This document shows positions 1-6,374 of a stretch of 38,217 bases of DNA, piece after piece. Source of the stretch: a virus; the IMG/VR virus record IMGVR_UViG_3300031758_000215, positions 1 to 38,217 of that record, one strand, 5' to 3'. Made by a program: the position numbers and the translations under genes. The notes beneath the pieces are model-generated. The model was not told where the DNA came from. It ran no database searches and saw only the letters and a program-made list of their open reading frames with translations. Every line of letters starts with the position of its first letter. Position 1 is the stretch's first letter.

Positions 1-136
1 CGTTGAGGCACGCGACGAGGACGACGCTGCCGAGATCGCGCTTCAAATCGTAAAGGCGGGCTATACCGTCCACAGCGAATTGGATTGGGACGTTGAGGAA
101 GTCAACATTGGAGACCCTGCCGATGTCGCAGAATGA
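1..136 (+). CDS. 3' part of small early protein (full copy at 37901-38086)
   Basis: This is the truncated left-end copy of the 61-residue gene that is complete at 37901-38086. The reading frame is open from base 2 and stops with TGA at 134-136. It lacks its start because the contig begins inside it. It ends in Val-Ala-Glu here and Val-Thr-Glu in the right copy. The stop overlaps the start region of the HTH gene. On the circle the two copies are one gene. Confidence 0.75.
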   Translation, partial: VEARDEDDAAEIALQIVKAGYTVHSELDWDVEEVNIGDPADVAE

Positions 137-267
137 CCAGATTAGAGCCGCCCTGATTCTAGGGCGGTCGCTCACCCCGCTTGATGCTCTGCAAGACTAT
201 GGATGCTTCAGGCTTGCCGCTCGGATCGCCGAATTAAGGCGAGAGGGGCTAGACATTGAGTGCAAGA
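1..267. repeat. Terminal direct repeat, left copy (circular closure)
   Basis: These bases recur at 37951-38217 with two substitutions: g128 versus a38078 and g202 versus t38152. The overlap indicates a circular or circularly permuted genome, or a true terminal redundancy. The sequence alone cannot separate these. The genes of the early operon read continuously across the join. The first difference is silent in the HTH gene but changes Ala to Thr in the gene that overlaps its start. The second changes Gly to Val in the HTH gene. Confidence 0.93.
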
Positions 268-332
268 CGGAGACAACCAACGGCAAGCGCTATGCCCGTT
301 ACCAACTACGGAGGCCGTATGCGGCTGCATAA
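123..332 (+). CDS. Small winged-helix/helix-turn-helix DNA-binding protein
   Basis: This 69-residue protein resembles the small phage HTH family often annotated as helix-turn-helix domain PF14090. The segment SLTPLDALQDYGCFRLAARI followed by AELRREGLDIE is the usual signature: a helix, a turn at Tyr-Gly-Cys-Phe, then a recognition helix and a wing. The ATG at 123 gives MSQNDQIRAAL; a longer frame from 93 only reads the upstream gene. The start overlaps the end of the preceding gene (stop 134-136), which suggests translational coupling. It probably binds DNA, but no target is shown. The Gly in YGCF is Val in the second copy at the contig end, where the gene is cut off. Confidence 0.85.
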   Translation: MSQNDQIRAALILGRSLTPLDALQDYGCFRLAARIAELRREGLDIECKTETTNGKRYARYQLRRPYAAA

Positions 333-441
333 ACTGTGGCATCTAGGCTACTGGTATTCACGCGGCTACGATTGGCGCCACGTACCGCCTCCTAACTGGC
401 GCTGTAGCCGTCGCATCAATCCCCTTTCCGTTTATTGGTGA
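319..441 (+). CDS. Small early protein, 40 aa, Trp/Arg-rich
   Basis: The ATG at 319 follows GGAGG at 310-314 and overlaps the last codons of the HTH gene. The product begins MRLHKLWHLGYWYSRGYDW and is rich in Trp, Tyr, Arg and His, with no recognised domain. The start uses the same GGAGGCCG-ATG style of junction as 37710 and 37901, which supports a real coupled gene. The longer frame beginning at 256 lies inside the HTH gene and is less likely. Function unknown; short basic aromatic-rich early phage proteins are common but no role can be assigned. Confidence 0.5.
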   Translation: MRLHKLWHLGYWYSRGYDWRHVPPPNWRCSRRINPLSVYW

Positions 442-444
442 CTT

Positions 445-654
445 ATGGAAAAACCCCATATACCAACCCTGCAAGAATTAGAGGCTCTCTTTGCCGAGGA
501 CGATGCCCCCCTCACTTACCGCGCACCCCCTGACCCTGCGAGGCTCCAGACGGTTGTGCGGGCGTTTATCAGCGCATGGGATGACGACTTGACGGTTAGG
601 GAACTCGCGCCTTTCGTCGAGGAAGTGCGCCGCGCATTGGAGGGTAGGCCATGA
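445..654 (+). CDS. Small early protein, 69 aa, unknown
   Basis: The ATG at 445 begins MEKPHIPTLQELEALFAEDD. The protein is acidic, with an N-terminal helix, a proline-containing linker and a C-terminal amphipathic helix (VRELAPFVEEVRRALEG). It lies four bases downstream of the 40-residue gene, and its stop overlaps the next start as ATGA at 651-654, so it belongs to the rightward early operon. No family recognised. The acidic two-helix form would fit a small protein-binding factor, but that is inference only. Confidence 0.7.
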   Translation: MEKPHIPTLQELEALFAEDDAPLTYRAPPDPARLQTVVRAFISAWDDDLTVRELAPFVEEVRRALEGRP

Positions 655-785
655 CTGAGTTTCACGAGCGTTGGGGGCTGACCCCATCCTATCCACGGCT
701 GACCCGTTGCACCCGTCGATACTGGGTGACATATCTGGGCAGGTGTATCGACACGGCGAGGGCTACGCTATGGCGGGATTCTTGA
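651..785 (+). CDS. Small early protein, 44 aa, basic
   Basis: The ATG at 651 overlaps the previous stop as ATGA and has GGAGGG at 639-644 at good spacing. The product starts MTEFHERWGLTPSYPRLTRC and ends TLWRDS; it is Arg-rich with two Cys. The tight overlap, ribosome binding site and operon position support it although it is short. No domain recognised. Its 3' end overlaps the still smaller reading frame at 770. Confidence 0.55.
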   Translation: MTEFHERWGLTPSYPRLTRCTRRYWVTYLGRCIDTARATLWRDS

Positions 786-832
786 TAGCGGTAGCCCTGA
801 CCGTTCTAGCCTCTATCCTATTTGACGACTGA
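770..832 (+). CDS. Putative 20-aa hydrophobic peptide
   Basis: The ATG at 770 follows GAGG eight bases upstream. It encodes MAGFLIAVALTVLASILFDD, one hydrophobic helix ending in two Asp. The tail LASILFDD resembles LASIVLDD inside the small membrane protein at 36788-36928, which hints at shared ancestry. It overlaps the 44-residue gene at its start and the convergent helicase gene at its end (818-832). It may be the last gene of the early operon. The call is tentative because of its length. Confidence 0.35.
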   Translation: MAGFLIAVALTVLASILFDD

Positions 833-2152
833 CAACACGGGTTGTGGCGGATTCTCAACCATCCGCCGCAACTCGGTATTTGACAGGTGCGAGAATTCAG
901 GCGACACATAAACGTGTTTCTTGGTTGGGTACTCTTTCGAGTAAATGCGCCCCCTGTCCTCCCATTTGCAGTCTTTCAAGGCGATCTGAAGCACGTTCTG
1001 GTTGACTCGAAACCTCTCGCCTAACTGGTTGGCGAGTTCTTGCACGATTCGATGGAACGGAGCAGCAATAACTCCAGGCTTGAACACGCTCTGACGGCTT
1101 GCAATAAGTTCGGCAACTGCCGCCTCTGTCGGGTTCATGCCCTGCTGCAATAGGATGGCCTTAGCGTCGGTCATCATCGGAGCCGCACCCGGATTGAACT
1201 GGCTTACATCCCGAGCGTCAAGCAGCCCTGCGACCACCTCTAGGCCGCCCTCGGCATACCATTGCCAGAGCGCGGCTGCGTCCCTGTCCTCCATCCTCGG
1301 GGCGTGTGACCACAGCACAAACCAGCGGCGGTCATCGGCTGGCAAGGCTATGGCGTTGCGGTCATTGCTGAACGCCAAGACGAACAGACGATTAAGAGCA
1401 TAGTAGGGGTGCAGCCCCTTCCGATTAACCTGCAATAACTCTGGGGGCGCGGCAATAAGGGGCTTCAGCGTGTTCTCCATCGCCCGCTGATCGCCTTTAT
1501 ACGATTGCCGCAGTTCGTTGATGACCACGACCTCGGACTCCAAGACGTAGCCCCATTGGCTCGCCAGTTCCTCGTTTCGCACAACGGCTATGTTGGTGTT
1601 TAGCGCACCGCCTATCGCCCACAGGAACGGAGCCCACAGCGTGTCTTTACCCGCTCCAGGCATCCCGCCGTGCAGGACGGCGTGGTTGATCTTGCGGTTC
1701 GGAAACTGACGCTTGTACGCCATGACGTTCAACACATGGTCGCGCTCGGCTTCGTCGGGAACCATGCGCTCCAAGTGTTCCAGCCACTTCAAGGCATTAC
1801 CCTGAACCCCTTTGGGGCGTCCGTTCTGCCAGCGGTTGCCGTAGACCAAGCCGGTGCGACCGACTAACGCGCTCTCGCCAGCCGCAAACGTGATGCCCTC
1901 TAGGGCTAGGCCGCCCATCTCGGCGCGGCTCTCATCGAACGCCACAGACGCTTCGATGCGGCGTTTATTGTGTACGGAGGCGCACGAGACGCCCCGAAAG
2001 ATGGCATTAAAGGCGGATCGGGACAGTTCCCGCCGCTCCACCATGTCAAAGTAGGAATCTTCGGAACTGACGTAGGCAAAGCGGCTGTACCACTCTGCTT
2101 GTGTCAACTTGCTGATGTCCCGAGCCTTAATTTCCGCGAGTAACTGATCCAT
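818..2152 (-). CDS. DUF5906-type primase/helicase ATPase (SF3-like)
   Basis: This 444-residue protein resembles the C-terminal ATPase half of phage primase-helicases annotated DUF5906. A Walker A motif lies at residues 162-171 (GGMPGAGKDT). A Walker B-like strand is at about 208-213 (VVVINE). A sensor-like FSND is at 261-264, and DDRRWF at about 273-278 may supply an arginine finger. There is no recognisable N-terminal primase-polymerase domain, so it is probably a stand-alone helicase that relies on a host or unidentified primase and on the host polymerase. It is the last gene of the leftward replication block. Its ATG has only a weak GTGGGG site but sits within a short upstream reading frame (2127-2189), so coupling is possible. 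The 3' end converges with the early operon. Confidence 0.85.
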   Translation of the reverse strand: MDQLLAEIKARDISKLTQAEWYSRFAYVSSEDSYFDMVERRELSRSAFNAIFRGVSCASVHNKRRIEASVAFDESRAEMGGLALEGITFAAGESALVGRTGLVYGNRWQNGRPKGVQGNALKWLEHLERMVPDEAERDHVLNVMAYKRQFPNRKINHAVLHGGMPGAGKDTLWAPFLWAIGGALNTNIAVVRNEELASQWGYVLESEVVVINELRQSYKGDQRAMENTLKPLIAAPPELLQVNRKGLHPYYALNRLFVLAFSNDRNAIALPADDRRWFVLWSHAPRMEDRDAAALWQWYAEGGLEVVAGLLDARDVSQFNPGAAPMMTDAKAILLQQGMNPTEAAVAELIASRQSVFKPGVIAAPFHRIVQELANQLGERFRVNQNVLQIALKDCKWEDRGRIYSKEYPTKKHVYVSPEFSHLSNTELRRMVENPPQPVLSVVK

Positions 2153-2189
2153 TGCATAACCCCACTAATCTGCTATTCTCACGGAGCAT
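2127..2189 (-). CDS. Putative 20-aa leader peptide before the helicase gene
   Basis: On the minus strand an ATG at 2187-2189 is preceded by ACACGGAG with exactly nine bases to the ATG, the same module that precedes five genes of the early operon. The frame reads MLRENSRLVGLCNGSVTRGN and stops at 2127, overlapping the helicase start. It may couple translation or be a decoy. The peptide has no recognisable function. The leader match is the main evidence. Confidence 0.35.
   Translation of the reverse strand: MLRENSRLVGLCNGSVTRGN
2152..2179 (+). promoter_or_regulatory. Possible rightward promoter with extended -10
   Basis: TTGCAT (2152-2157), a 16-base spacer ending in TGC, and TATTCT (2174-2179) form a weak -35 with an extended -10 type promoter. 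A transcript starting near 2186 would end at the intrinsic terminator at 2231-2256, giving an RNA of about 70 nt. The prediction rests only on motif match. Confidence 0.25.
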
Positions 2190-2230
2190 TGCGATTTTCT
2201 CCGTGTACATTCTCCTGTTAGAGAGTCCTT

Positions 2231-2256
2231 AGCCCCACTTCGGTGGGGCTTTTTTT
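2231..2256 (+). terminator. Rho-independent terminator, rightward
   Basis: AGCCCCAC, a TTCG loop and GTGGGGCT make an eight-base-pair perfect stem with a stable tetraloop, followed by TTTTTT. The U tract follows the stem only on the plus strand, so it stops rightward transcripts. The only annotated rightward genes upstream end at 832. It therefore ends either readthrough antisense to the helicase gene or a separate short RNA. Confidence 0.9.
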
Positions 2257-2575
2257 ATGTGCCGCCCATTCGTCGGTTGGCCGAAATGGTGCGCCAGGTA
2301 TCAAGGACGATGCGCTCTGTCTCGCGCTTATTCGCCATCTTCGAGTACAGCGCCACAGCCGCACAGTATCGCTCATGCGCCTCTTTAGTAGCGTGGTGGG
2401 TCGCGGCAATCGCTTGCCGCTCCGCCACCGTACCCTCGGCATGGGTAAAGACGGCCTCACGGGTCGCCTTCCATCCATACTCGGCACGCTCCATTTCAGC
2501 CTTCGCAAGCGCACACGGCTCGTCTGTATCAACAAGATACCGCAACGCTTTCTCGGCTCTTTCTTCGCTGATCAT
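2255..2575 (-). CDS. Small helical protein, 106 aa, unknown
   Basis: The ATG at 2575 overlaps the stop of the PP-loop gene as ATGA and has AGGGA ten bases upstream; a GTG nine bases earlier is less well placed. The product is almost wholly helical and charged (MISEERAEKALRYLVDTDEP at the start, RETERIVLDTWRTISANRR near the end). It resembles uncharacterised small proteins found next to recombination genes in other phages, but I cannot name a family. It belongs to the leftward early block, and its stop codon overlaps the T-run of the rightward terminator. Confidence 0.75.
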   Translation of the reverse strand: MISEERAEKALRYLVDTDEPCALAKAEMERAEYGWKATREAVFTHAEGTVAERQAIAATHHATKEAHERYCAAVALYSKMANKRETERIVLDTWRTISANRRMGGT

Positions 2576-3363
2576 ACGCCGCACATCCCTTCACATTCGT
2601 TGTTGAACATATCCACCTGCCCGTGGTCTTCCGCTGTGGACAAATCAGCCTCTTCGAGCGGCTTGCAGGATCGGTGCATATATTGCGTGCCAGCAATCTT
2701 GCTTTGGTTACGTATCACCTTGTCCATTTCCAACGCATCTGCCCAAGCCTCGCGGTCTTCCCGCAATAGGCGCCATTCGTTGTCGTTGTGATACGGACAG
2801 CCGATGCAACTAGATTTCGGCGGCAGCGGGTAGCCTTTGCGCTCCATCCATTGCAGGCAATCCCATCGGCTCATGCCCTTCTCAATAAGCGGCCAGCGGT
2901 GCTTCTTCCACGCCAACTGGCTCGGCTTCATCCGCATGGCTTCGTCAGTGCTAATGCCGATCCACGTTTCGCACAGCACGCCCTTTGCACGCTGCCGAGG
3001 CACAAGGCCAATCAGTTCGCGCTCCTTCTTTACCAAAGGCTCAATCTTGTACTCCTTGGTGCATTGCCGCCGACCCATCGCACGAGTGCCATCAGGCATG
3101 ACCATGTGAAATGGGACGGCAGCCACGCGCTTGCCGCTCTCAGTCTTATTGGTCAGGTCATCGCGCAGGTTGCCACGCTGAACTCGATGCACAGGGAAAG
3201 GCAGTTGCTTCTCTAGCCAATCCAACCAGACGTAAACCTTCTTAGGCTCCCATCCGGTGTCAGCAAAGATAGCCGCATCCACAGGCTCTAGTTCGCCGTG
3301 GGCAATCATCAACGCAAGCGTCGATGACTGCACCCCCGCGCCTAATGACAGAAACCGCTTCAT
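2572..3363 (-). CDS. PAPS reductase-like PP-loop (adenine nucleotide alpha hydrolase) protein
   Basis: This 263-residue protein belongs to the phosphoadenosine phosphosulfate reductase-like PP-loop superfamily common in phages. The N-terminus MKRFLSLGAGVQSSTLALM (PP-loop at residues 6-15) binds nucleotide, followed by FADTGWEP at 33-40. RRQCTKEYKI around Cys101, CIGCPYH with Cys186 and Cys189, and Cys233 are typical of this group and could hold a metal or Fe-S centre. Known relatives activate substrates through adenylation or act in sulfur transfer; the phage versions lack an assigned reaction. It lies between the helicase and recombination genes, so a role in nucleic-acid or nucleotide modification is plausible but unproven. 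It overlaps both neighbours by one to four bases. Confidence 0.85.
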   Translation of the reverse strand: MKRFLSLGAGVQSSTLALMIAHGELEPVDAAIFADTGWEPKKVYVWLDWLEKQLPFPVHRVQRGNLRDDLTNKTESGKRVAAVPFHMVMPDGTRAMGRRQCTKEYKIEPLVKKERELIGLVPRQRAKGVLCETWIGISTDEAMRMKPSQLAWKKHRWPLIEKGMSRWDCLQWMERKGYPLPPKSSCIGCPYHNDNEWRLLREDREAWADALEMDKVIRNQSKIAGTQYMHRSCKPLEEADLSTAEDHGQVDMFNNECEGMCGV

Positions 3364-3635
3364 CAGAACCCCAACGGATCGTTGAGGTCAGCCTTTGACC
3401 AATTATCCTCGGTCAGCGTACCCGCAGGCGGTGCCTTCTGCGGCATCTGTTGGCCTTCCTTCAACTGCACGCTAATGGACAAAAAGTTATTGCCAGCCTT
3501 TGAGGATTTCTTCCACGCAGAAAGTTTGTATTCCGTGCCGCCCACGTTCAGGTCGCCAGTAAAGTCCGGACGCTTTTCGTTGCCCTTCTTGTCATTCGGG
3601 AACAGCACGCCACGGTTAGTGTTGTCATAGTTCAC
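3363..3635 (-). CDS. DUF736-like small protein, possible ssDNA-binding function
   Basis: This 90-residue protein starts with GTG at 3635 in a GTGA overlap with the exonuclease stop, with AAGGAGA eight bases upstream. It resembles DUF736-type phage proteins: NNRGVLFPNDKK-like start, then DFTGDLNVGGTEYKLSAW and FLSISVQL, which look like an all-beta OB-type core. The C-terminal tail is Pro/Ala-rich and acidic (KADLNDPLGF), like the acidic tips of single-stranded DNA-binding proteins. The place directly after ERF and exonuclease genes fits a DNA-binding accessory factor. That function is inference from fold impression and context. Confidence 0.65.
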   Translation of the reverse strand: MNYDNTNRGVLFPNDKKGNEKRPDFTGDLNVGGTEYKLSAWKKSSKAGNNFLSISVQLKEGQQMPQKAPPAGTLTEDNWSKADLNDPLGF

Positions 3636-4243
3636 AGGGTCATCTCCTTTAGTTTAGAAACTTTAGCATCCAACTCAGTCAAAAACTCCTGCACCTCTTT
3701 CTCTAAAATGGTGATGCAGTCTGTATCCCGTGGGATACGCACCACGAGCAGTTGTAACTCCTCGGGCATCCTCGGATCGTATGAAACCCAATCGCACCAG
3801 TCCGTATCTGTGCAGGCCATCTGCCATTGCATTTGGTAAAAGTATTTTTGTGGCGGCTCACGCTCAAAGAGATATTCAATGTGCGTAGCCGTGGACGGGC
3901 ACTTGATCTCGACGCAACCATTTACGCCAACCAGTCCGTCAGGGCTGGCTCCTGCCATCTTGATTGCAGGGTGGTTAATAAAACCCACCTCGGTAACGAG
4001 TTCGCCAACCTTGGCGCTGTAGGCATCACGGGCTGCGGCTTCCTGCTCAACGCCCCACTCCATCGCAGCATTGCTGAATCCTTCGGTCGGCTTGCCGGTC
4101 AAGCGTTCGCATACCAACTGCGCCATGTAGTTGTTGCGAGTCGCGGCGTAGCCGGTTCTCGTGCGTGCAACCACATCAGCCACCTTCGAGGCAGTCACCT
4201 TGCCCAACCTGGCGGCGTGCCATTCTGTTGTCCTTTGCTCCAT
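3632..4243 (-). CDS. YqaJ/lambda-type exonuclease (viral recombinase)
   Basis: This 203-residue protein belongs to the YqaJ-like viral recombinase family (lambda exonuclease fold). Such enzymes degrade one strand of duplex DNA 5' to 3' and hand the 3' overhang to an annealase. The start reads RTTEWHAARLGKVTASKVAD, the family's usual N-terminal motif. The PD-(D/E)XK residues are visible: Glu in WGVEQEAA at about 62-70, Asp102 in GASPDG, and Glu112 with Lys114 in VEIKCP. The ATG at 4243 has AGGAGA six bases upstream; a GTG one codon earlier is weaker. ERF, encoded upstream in the same transcript, is the expected partner. Confidence 0.93.
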   Translation of the reverse strand: MEQRTTEWHAARLGKVTASKVADVVARTRTGYAATRNNYMAQLVCERLTGKPTEGFSNAAMEWGVEQEAAARDAYSAKVGELVTEVGFINHPAIKMAGASPDGLVGVNGCVEIKCPSTATHIEYLFEREPPQKYFYQMQWQMACTDTDWCDWVSYDPRMPEELQLLVVRIPRDTDCITILEKEVQEFLTELDAKVSKLKEMTL

Positions 4244-4467
4244 CACTCTTCTCCTGTCTCCATGAGACGTTTAAGTTCTCGACACTCGCGCTCAAGGCGC
4301 TCTGATCTTTCCGTCATCACAGCAAGTTGGCTCGTCGCCTGATCTCGCTGCTCCAGTACGCGCCTCAACTTCTCGGCCAACGCTTGCGATAGTTCCGACG
4401 AGTCAGGGATCGCCATTGTGTGACCGATGATTTCGTAGTCCGACATCAGCGCGTAGTAGGGAGTCAC
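4243..4467 (-). CDS. Small coiled-coil protein, 74 aa
   Basis: The frame starts with GTG at 4467 in a GTGA overlap with the previous gene; an internal ATG at 4446 is an alternative start that would give 67 residues. The second half (ALAEKLRRVLEQRDQATSQL then ERSERLERECRELKRL) is a long heptad-like helix and would form a coiled coil. No family recognised. It sits between a putative nuclease and the exonuclease and overlaps both, so it is a true operon member. It could act as an oligomerising accessory of the recombination complex, but this is only positional inference. Confidence 0.65.
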   Translation of the reverse strand: MTPYYALMSDYEIIGHTMAIPDSSELSQALAEKLRRVLEQRDQATSQLAVMTERSERLERECRELKRLMETGEE

Positions 4468-4958
4468 GGGTATTTCTCTAGCCGCAAGTGTTGAGGGGAA
4501 ATGACTCGCGTGGTTTCTGAATAGTCAGACGGCGTTGCTTTCTCCCATGCTAGGTCATGCGGCAACCAACCCAGAATCTCTACAGCACGTATCTCTGGCA
4601 TGACGGGTTTGGCGACAAACAACACCAAGCCTTTACCGATCTGATGCTGACGCACAGCGGCGGTGTTGCTGGTTCGCACGCGACGAACCTCAATGTTTCT
4701 ACCAACGTCCGGCCAGTCTTTATAAAGTTGATGATCTCGGGCATCCCATACGTGGGCGTGCCAATAGCGGTTGGTGTACTTGGCTACGGCCAACTCTGCT
4801 GCACACGCAGCCACCTGCGCCGTGCGGTCGTCTTCCATGCGCTTCGGGTCGTAGTGCAAGGCGTCTTGGCTATCCCACCTTGCCGAACAGCGTCGAGCGC
4901 CGACAAGGTTTACCAAGTCATATTCCCACCGCTCTAATTCAATGATGGGGTAAGTCAT
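4464..4958 (-). CDS. Putative PD-(D/E)XK-like phage protein
   Basis: The ATG at 4958 overlaps the upstream stop as ATGA; the longer reading from a TTG at 4979 is rejected. The 164-residue product begins MTYPIIELERWEYDLVNLVG. The order Glu in AACAAELAVAKYTN, Asp in WPDVGRNIEVRRVRTS, and a later hydrophobic strand GLVLFVAKPV resembles the E...D...ExK layout of restriction-type nucleases, with Arg where Lys is usual. Similar proteins are seen beside phage recombination genes. Nuclease activity is a fold-based guess. An independent check is whether these residues are conserved in relatives. Confidence 0.6.
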   Translation of the reverse strand: MTYPIIELERWEYDLVNLVGARRCSARWDSQDALHYDPKRMEDDRTAQVAACAAELAVAKYTNRYWHAHVWDARDHQLYKDWPDVGRNIEVRRVRTSNTAAVRQHQIGKGLVLFVAKPVMPEIRAVEILGWLPHDLAWEKATPSDYSETTRVISPQHLRLEKYP

Positions 4959-5266
4959 GTGTTTGGCACCTTGTACCAAGACAAAATAATCTCAGCCGCA
5001 TCCCGATGATCTTTTATCAAGCGCAGGTCTTTAGCCTTGTTCTTCTCAAACACGCCGTTGGGGTACAAACCCGACTCACGCTCTTTGATCATCTGTTCCA
5101 TCATCTCAACGGTATTAGTCAGCGACCAAGCCACAATGTATGACTCAACGTCACTTAGTATTTCTTTCACTAGCCTCTGCTCCTTTACGCTGAGGCCAAC
5201 TTGCTTTTCTTTTCGCTGAACAGGCTTAGATGCACTTTTCGCTCGTTTGCGCTTAATCCTTTCCAT
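4955..5266 (-). CDS. Unknown protein, 103 aa, overlaps the ERF gene
   Basis: The ATG at 5266 has GAGGAG eleven bases upstream and lies inside the 3' end of the ERF gene, giving an 82-base overlap in another frame. The N-terminus is very basic (MERIKRKRAKSASKPVQRKE), then the protein is helical with a Trp and a C-terminal DHRDAAEIILSWYK. The basic tail suggests nucleic-acid contact. No family recognised. The overlap may simply extend a basic tail over a formerly intergenic start; the folded part begins at about residue 20. Confidence 0.65.
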   Translation of the reverse strand: MERIKRKRAKSASKPVQRKEKQVGLSVKEQRLVKEILSDVESYIVAWSLTNTVEMMEQMIKERESGLYPNGVFEKNKAKDLRLIKDHRDAAEIILSWYKVPNT

Positions 5267-5766
5267 ATTCCGTTTAACTCCTCGATGGTGTTTGCTAATT
5301 GCACTGCTGATTCAACAATAGGATCGGTAGTGGCTGCGGCGACTTCATGCGTCTGCGAGTCTGCATCGTTGTCGCCCTCAGTCGGGATGCAGAACGCTTG
5401 GAAGGCGGCGTACTTGTAAGCGGCAGACATGGCCTTGTTGCTGGCCTTGTCGCCTGAGTCCATCGCCTCGCCTACCGTAATGACCGTGTGCTTGCTGCCG
5501 TCTTCGGCGGCTACGAAGTCAAACTCCACAGTCAGCGTGACGTAGAACAGCGCAGTGCCTTGGCGGTTCTGGCGCTCGATAACCTGTCGGTCGGTGACGC
5601 GAGGCAGGATGCACAGGCCGTGCTTTGACAGCAGCGGCGAGAGCGCACCGTACACAGCGTCGATGCCACGGAAAGCGTAGCCCTGTGACTGGTTCTTGCT
5701 GTCTTTGCTAATGCCGATCTTGGATAGTTCGGCGGTGACAGCGGCAATCTTCTCGTAGACCTTCAT
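5185..5766 (-). CDS. erf: ERF family single-strand DNA annealing protein
   Basis: This 193-residue protein matches the ERF recombinase family, which anneals complementary single strands and promotes genome circularisation or recombination. The characteristic motifs are present: QGYAFRGIDAVYGALSPLL at residues 29-46 and a later GEAMDSGDKASNKAMSAAYK segment. The Asp/Glu-rich segment and the C-terminal helices (EELNGIWKGLSANERK) form the variable tail. The ATG at 5766 has AGGAGA seven bases upstream and overlaps the preceding stop as ATGA. Together with the YqaJ-type exonuclease it forms a two-component recombination system, which suits a phage that must circularise or make concatemers. Confidence 0.93.
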   Translation of the reverse strand: MKVYEKIAAVTAELSKIGISKDSKNQSQGYAFRGIDAVYGALSPLLSKHGLCILPRVTDRQVIERQNRQGTALFYVTLTVEFDFVAAEDGSKHTVITVGEAMDSGDKASNKAMSAAYKYAAFQAFCIPTEGDNDADSQTHEVAAATTDPIVESAVQLANTIEELNGIWKGLSANERKVHLSLFSEKKSKLASA

Positions 5767-6104
5767 GCTTGTTCTCCTGTTGTAGTTTCGTAACTTAATT
5801 TCTTGTTTGCTCTAAAAAGTTCTTCAATCGCCCACACAATAAATTCTCCTGTGGCTACTGCCATTTCTGCGGCTTCTGCCGCCGGAATCAGTGCCTCAAA
5901 TCGCTTTACCCTTTCATCTTTATCTTTGGTTTGTTTGCTGACGATCCTCCACATCGCATCCCGTAATTCTTCTACGGAATCATGCGTGCGGACTTTGCAC
6001 ATCTTCGCCCAGTGCTTGCCGTATCCGCGCTCTGTAGCGATTTCCTGATGCTTTTTCATGCATAGCCACATCTCTTCCAACGTAAGGCTTGGTTCAGCCT
6101 TCAT
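5763..6104 (-). CDS. Unknown helical protein, 113 aa
   Basis: The ATG at 6104 overlaps the previous stop (ATGA), and the gene's own stop overlaps the ERF start in the same way. The product is helical with a basic middle (HWAKMCKVRTHDSVEELRDA) and a C-terminal segment ELFRANKKLSYETTTGEQA. No domain recognised. As the second gene after the leftward promoter it is an early protein, translated in step with ERF, and may act in recombination control. That role is inferred only from position. Confidence 0.7.
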   Translation of the reverse strand: MKAEPSLTLEEMWLCMKKHQEIATERGYGKHWAKMCKVRTHDSVEELRDAMWRIVSKQTKDKDERVKRFEALIPAAEAAEMAVATGEFIVWAIEELFRANKKLSYETTTGEQA

Positions 6105-6313
6105 TGCGGGTTCCTCAGTTTGGCGGATGCAGCGTCAATCGCAGCAATGCACTCGGCAAACGCTTGGTGCAGTTTGAAAGCGCCTTCGGCTTCGATGCGG
6201 TTGAGTTCGTTTAAGCCTTCGATGACGTTGAAGGCGGCGTGTTCGGCGCGGCAGTGCAACTCCATGAGTCGGTCACGTTCCTGCTCGGCCAAGATGCGGT
6301 AATCGTCTTCCAT
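6101..6313 (-). CDS. First gene of leftward early operon, 70 aa, unknown
   Basis: The ATG at 6313 is chosen because GGAGA lies about six bases upstream (in the minus direction); an earlier ATG at 6325 has no site and a TTG frame at 6334 is unsupported. The product MEDDYRILAEQERDRLMELH continues as an acidic, almost wholly helical protein that would form a helical hairpin. It is the promoter-proximal gene after the -10 at 6347-6352, with a leader of about 25 bases. No family recognised. The place resembles that of small regulators or host-takeover proteins in other phages, without direct evidence. Confidence 0.75.
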   Translation of the reverse strand: MEDDYRILAEQERDRLMELHCRAEHAAFNVIEGLNELNRIEAEGAFKLHQAFAECIAAIDAASAKLRNPQ

Positions 6314-6346
6314 GTCTTTCTCCATCGGGGCCAATCCCCGAAGTGC

Positions 6347-6374
6347 AGTATACTCCCGTTGACGATCATGTCAA
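6347..6374 (-). promoter_or_regulatory. Leftward early promoter (sigma70-type)
   Basis: On the minus strand TTGACA (6374-6369), a 16-base spacer and TATACT (6352-6347) form a near-consensus promoter. The start would be near 6340, giving a short leader to the gene at 6313. The -35 box lies inside one arm of the inverted repeat at 6358-6375, so a bound repressor would block it. Confidence 0.8.
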
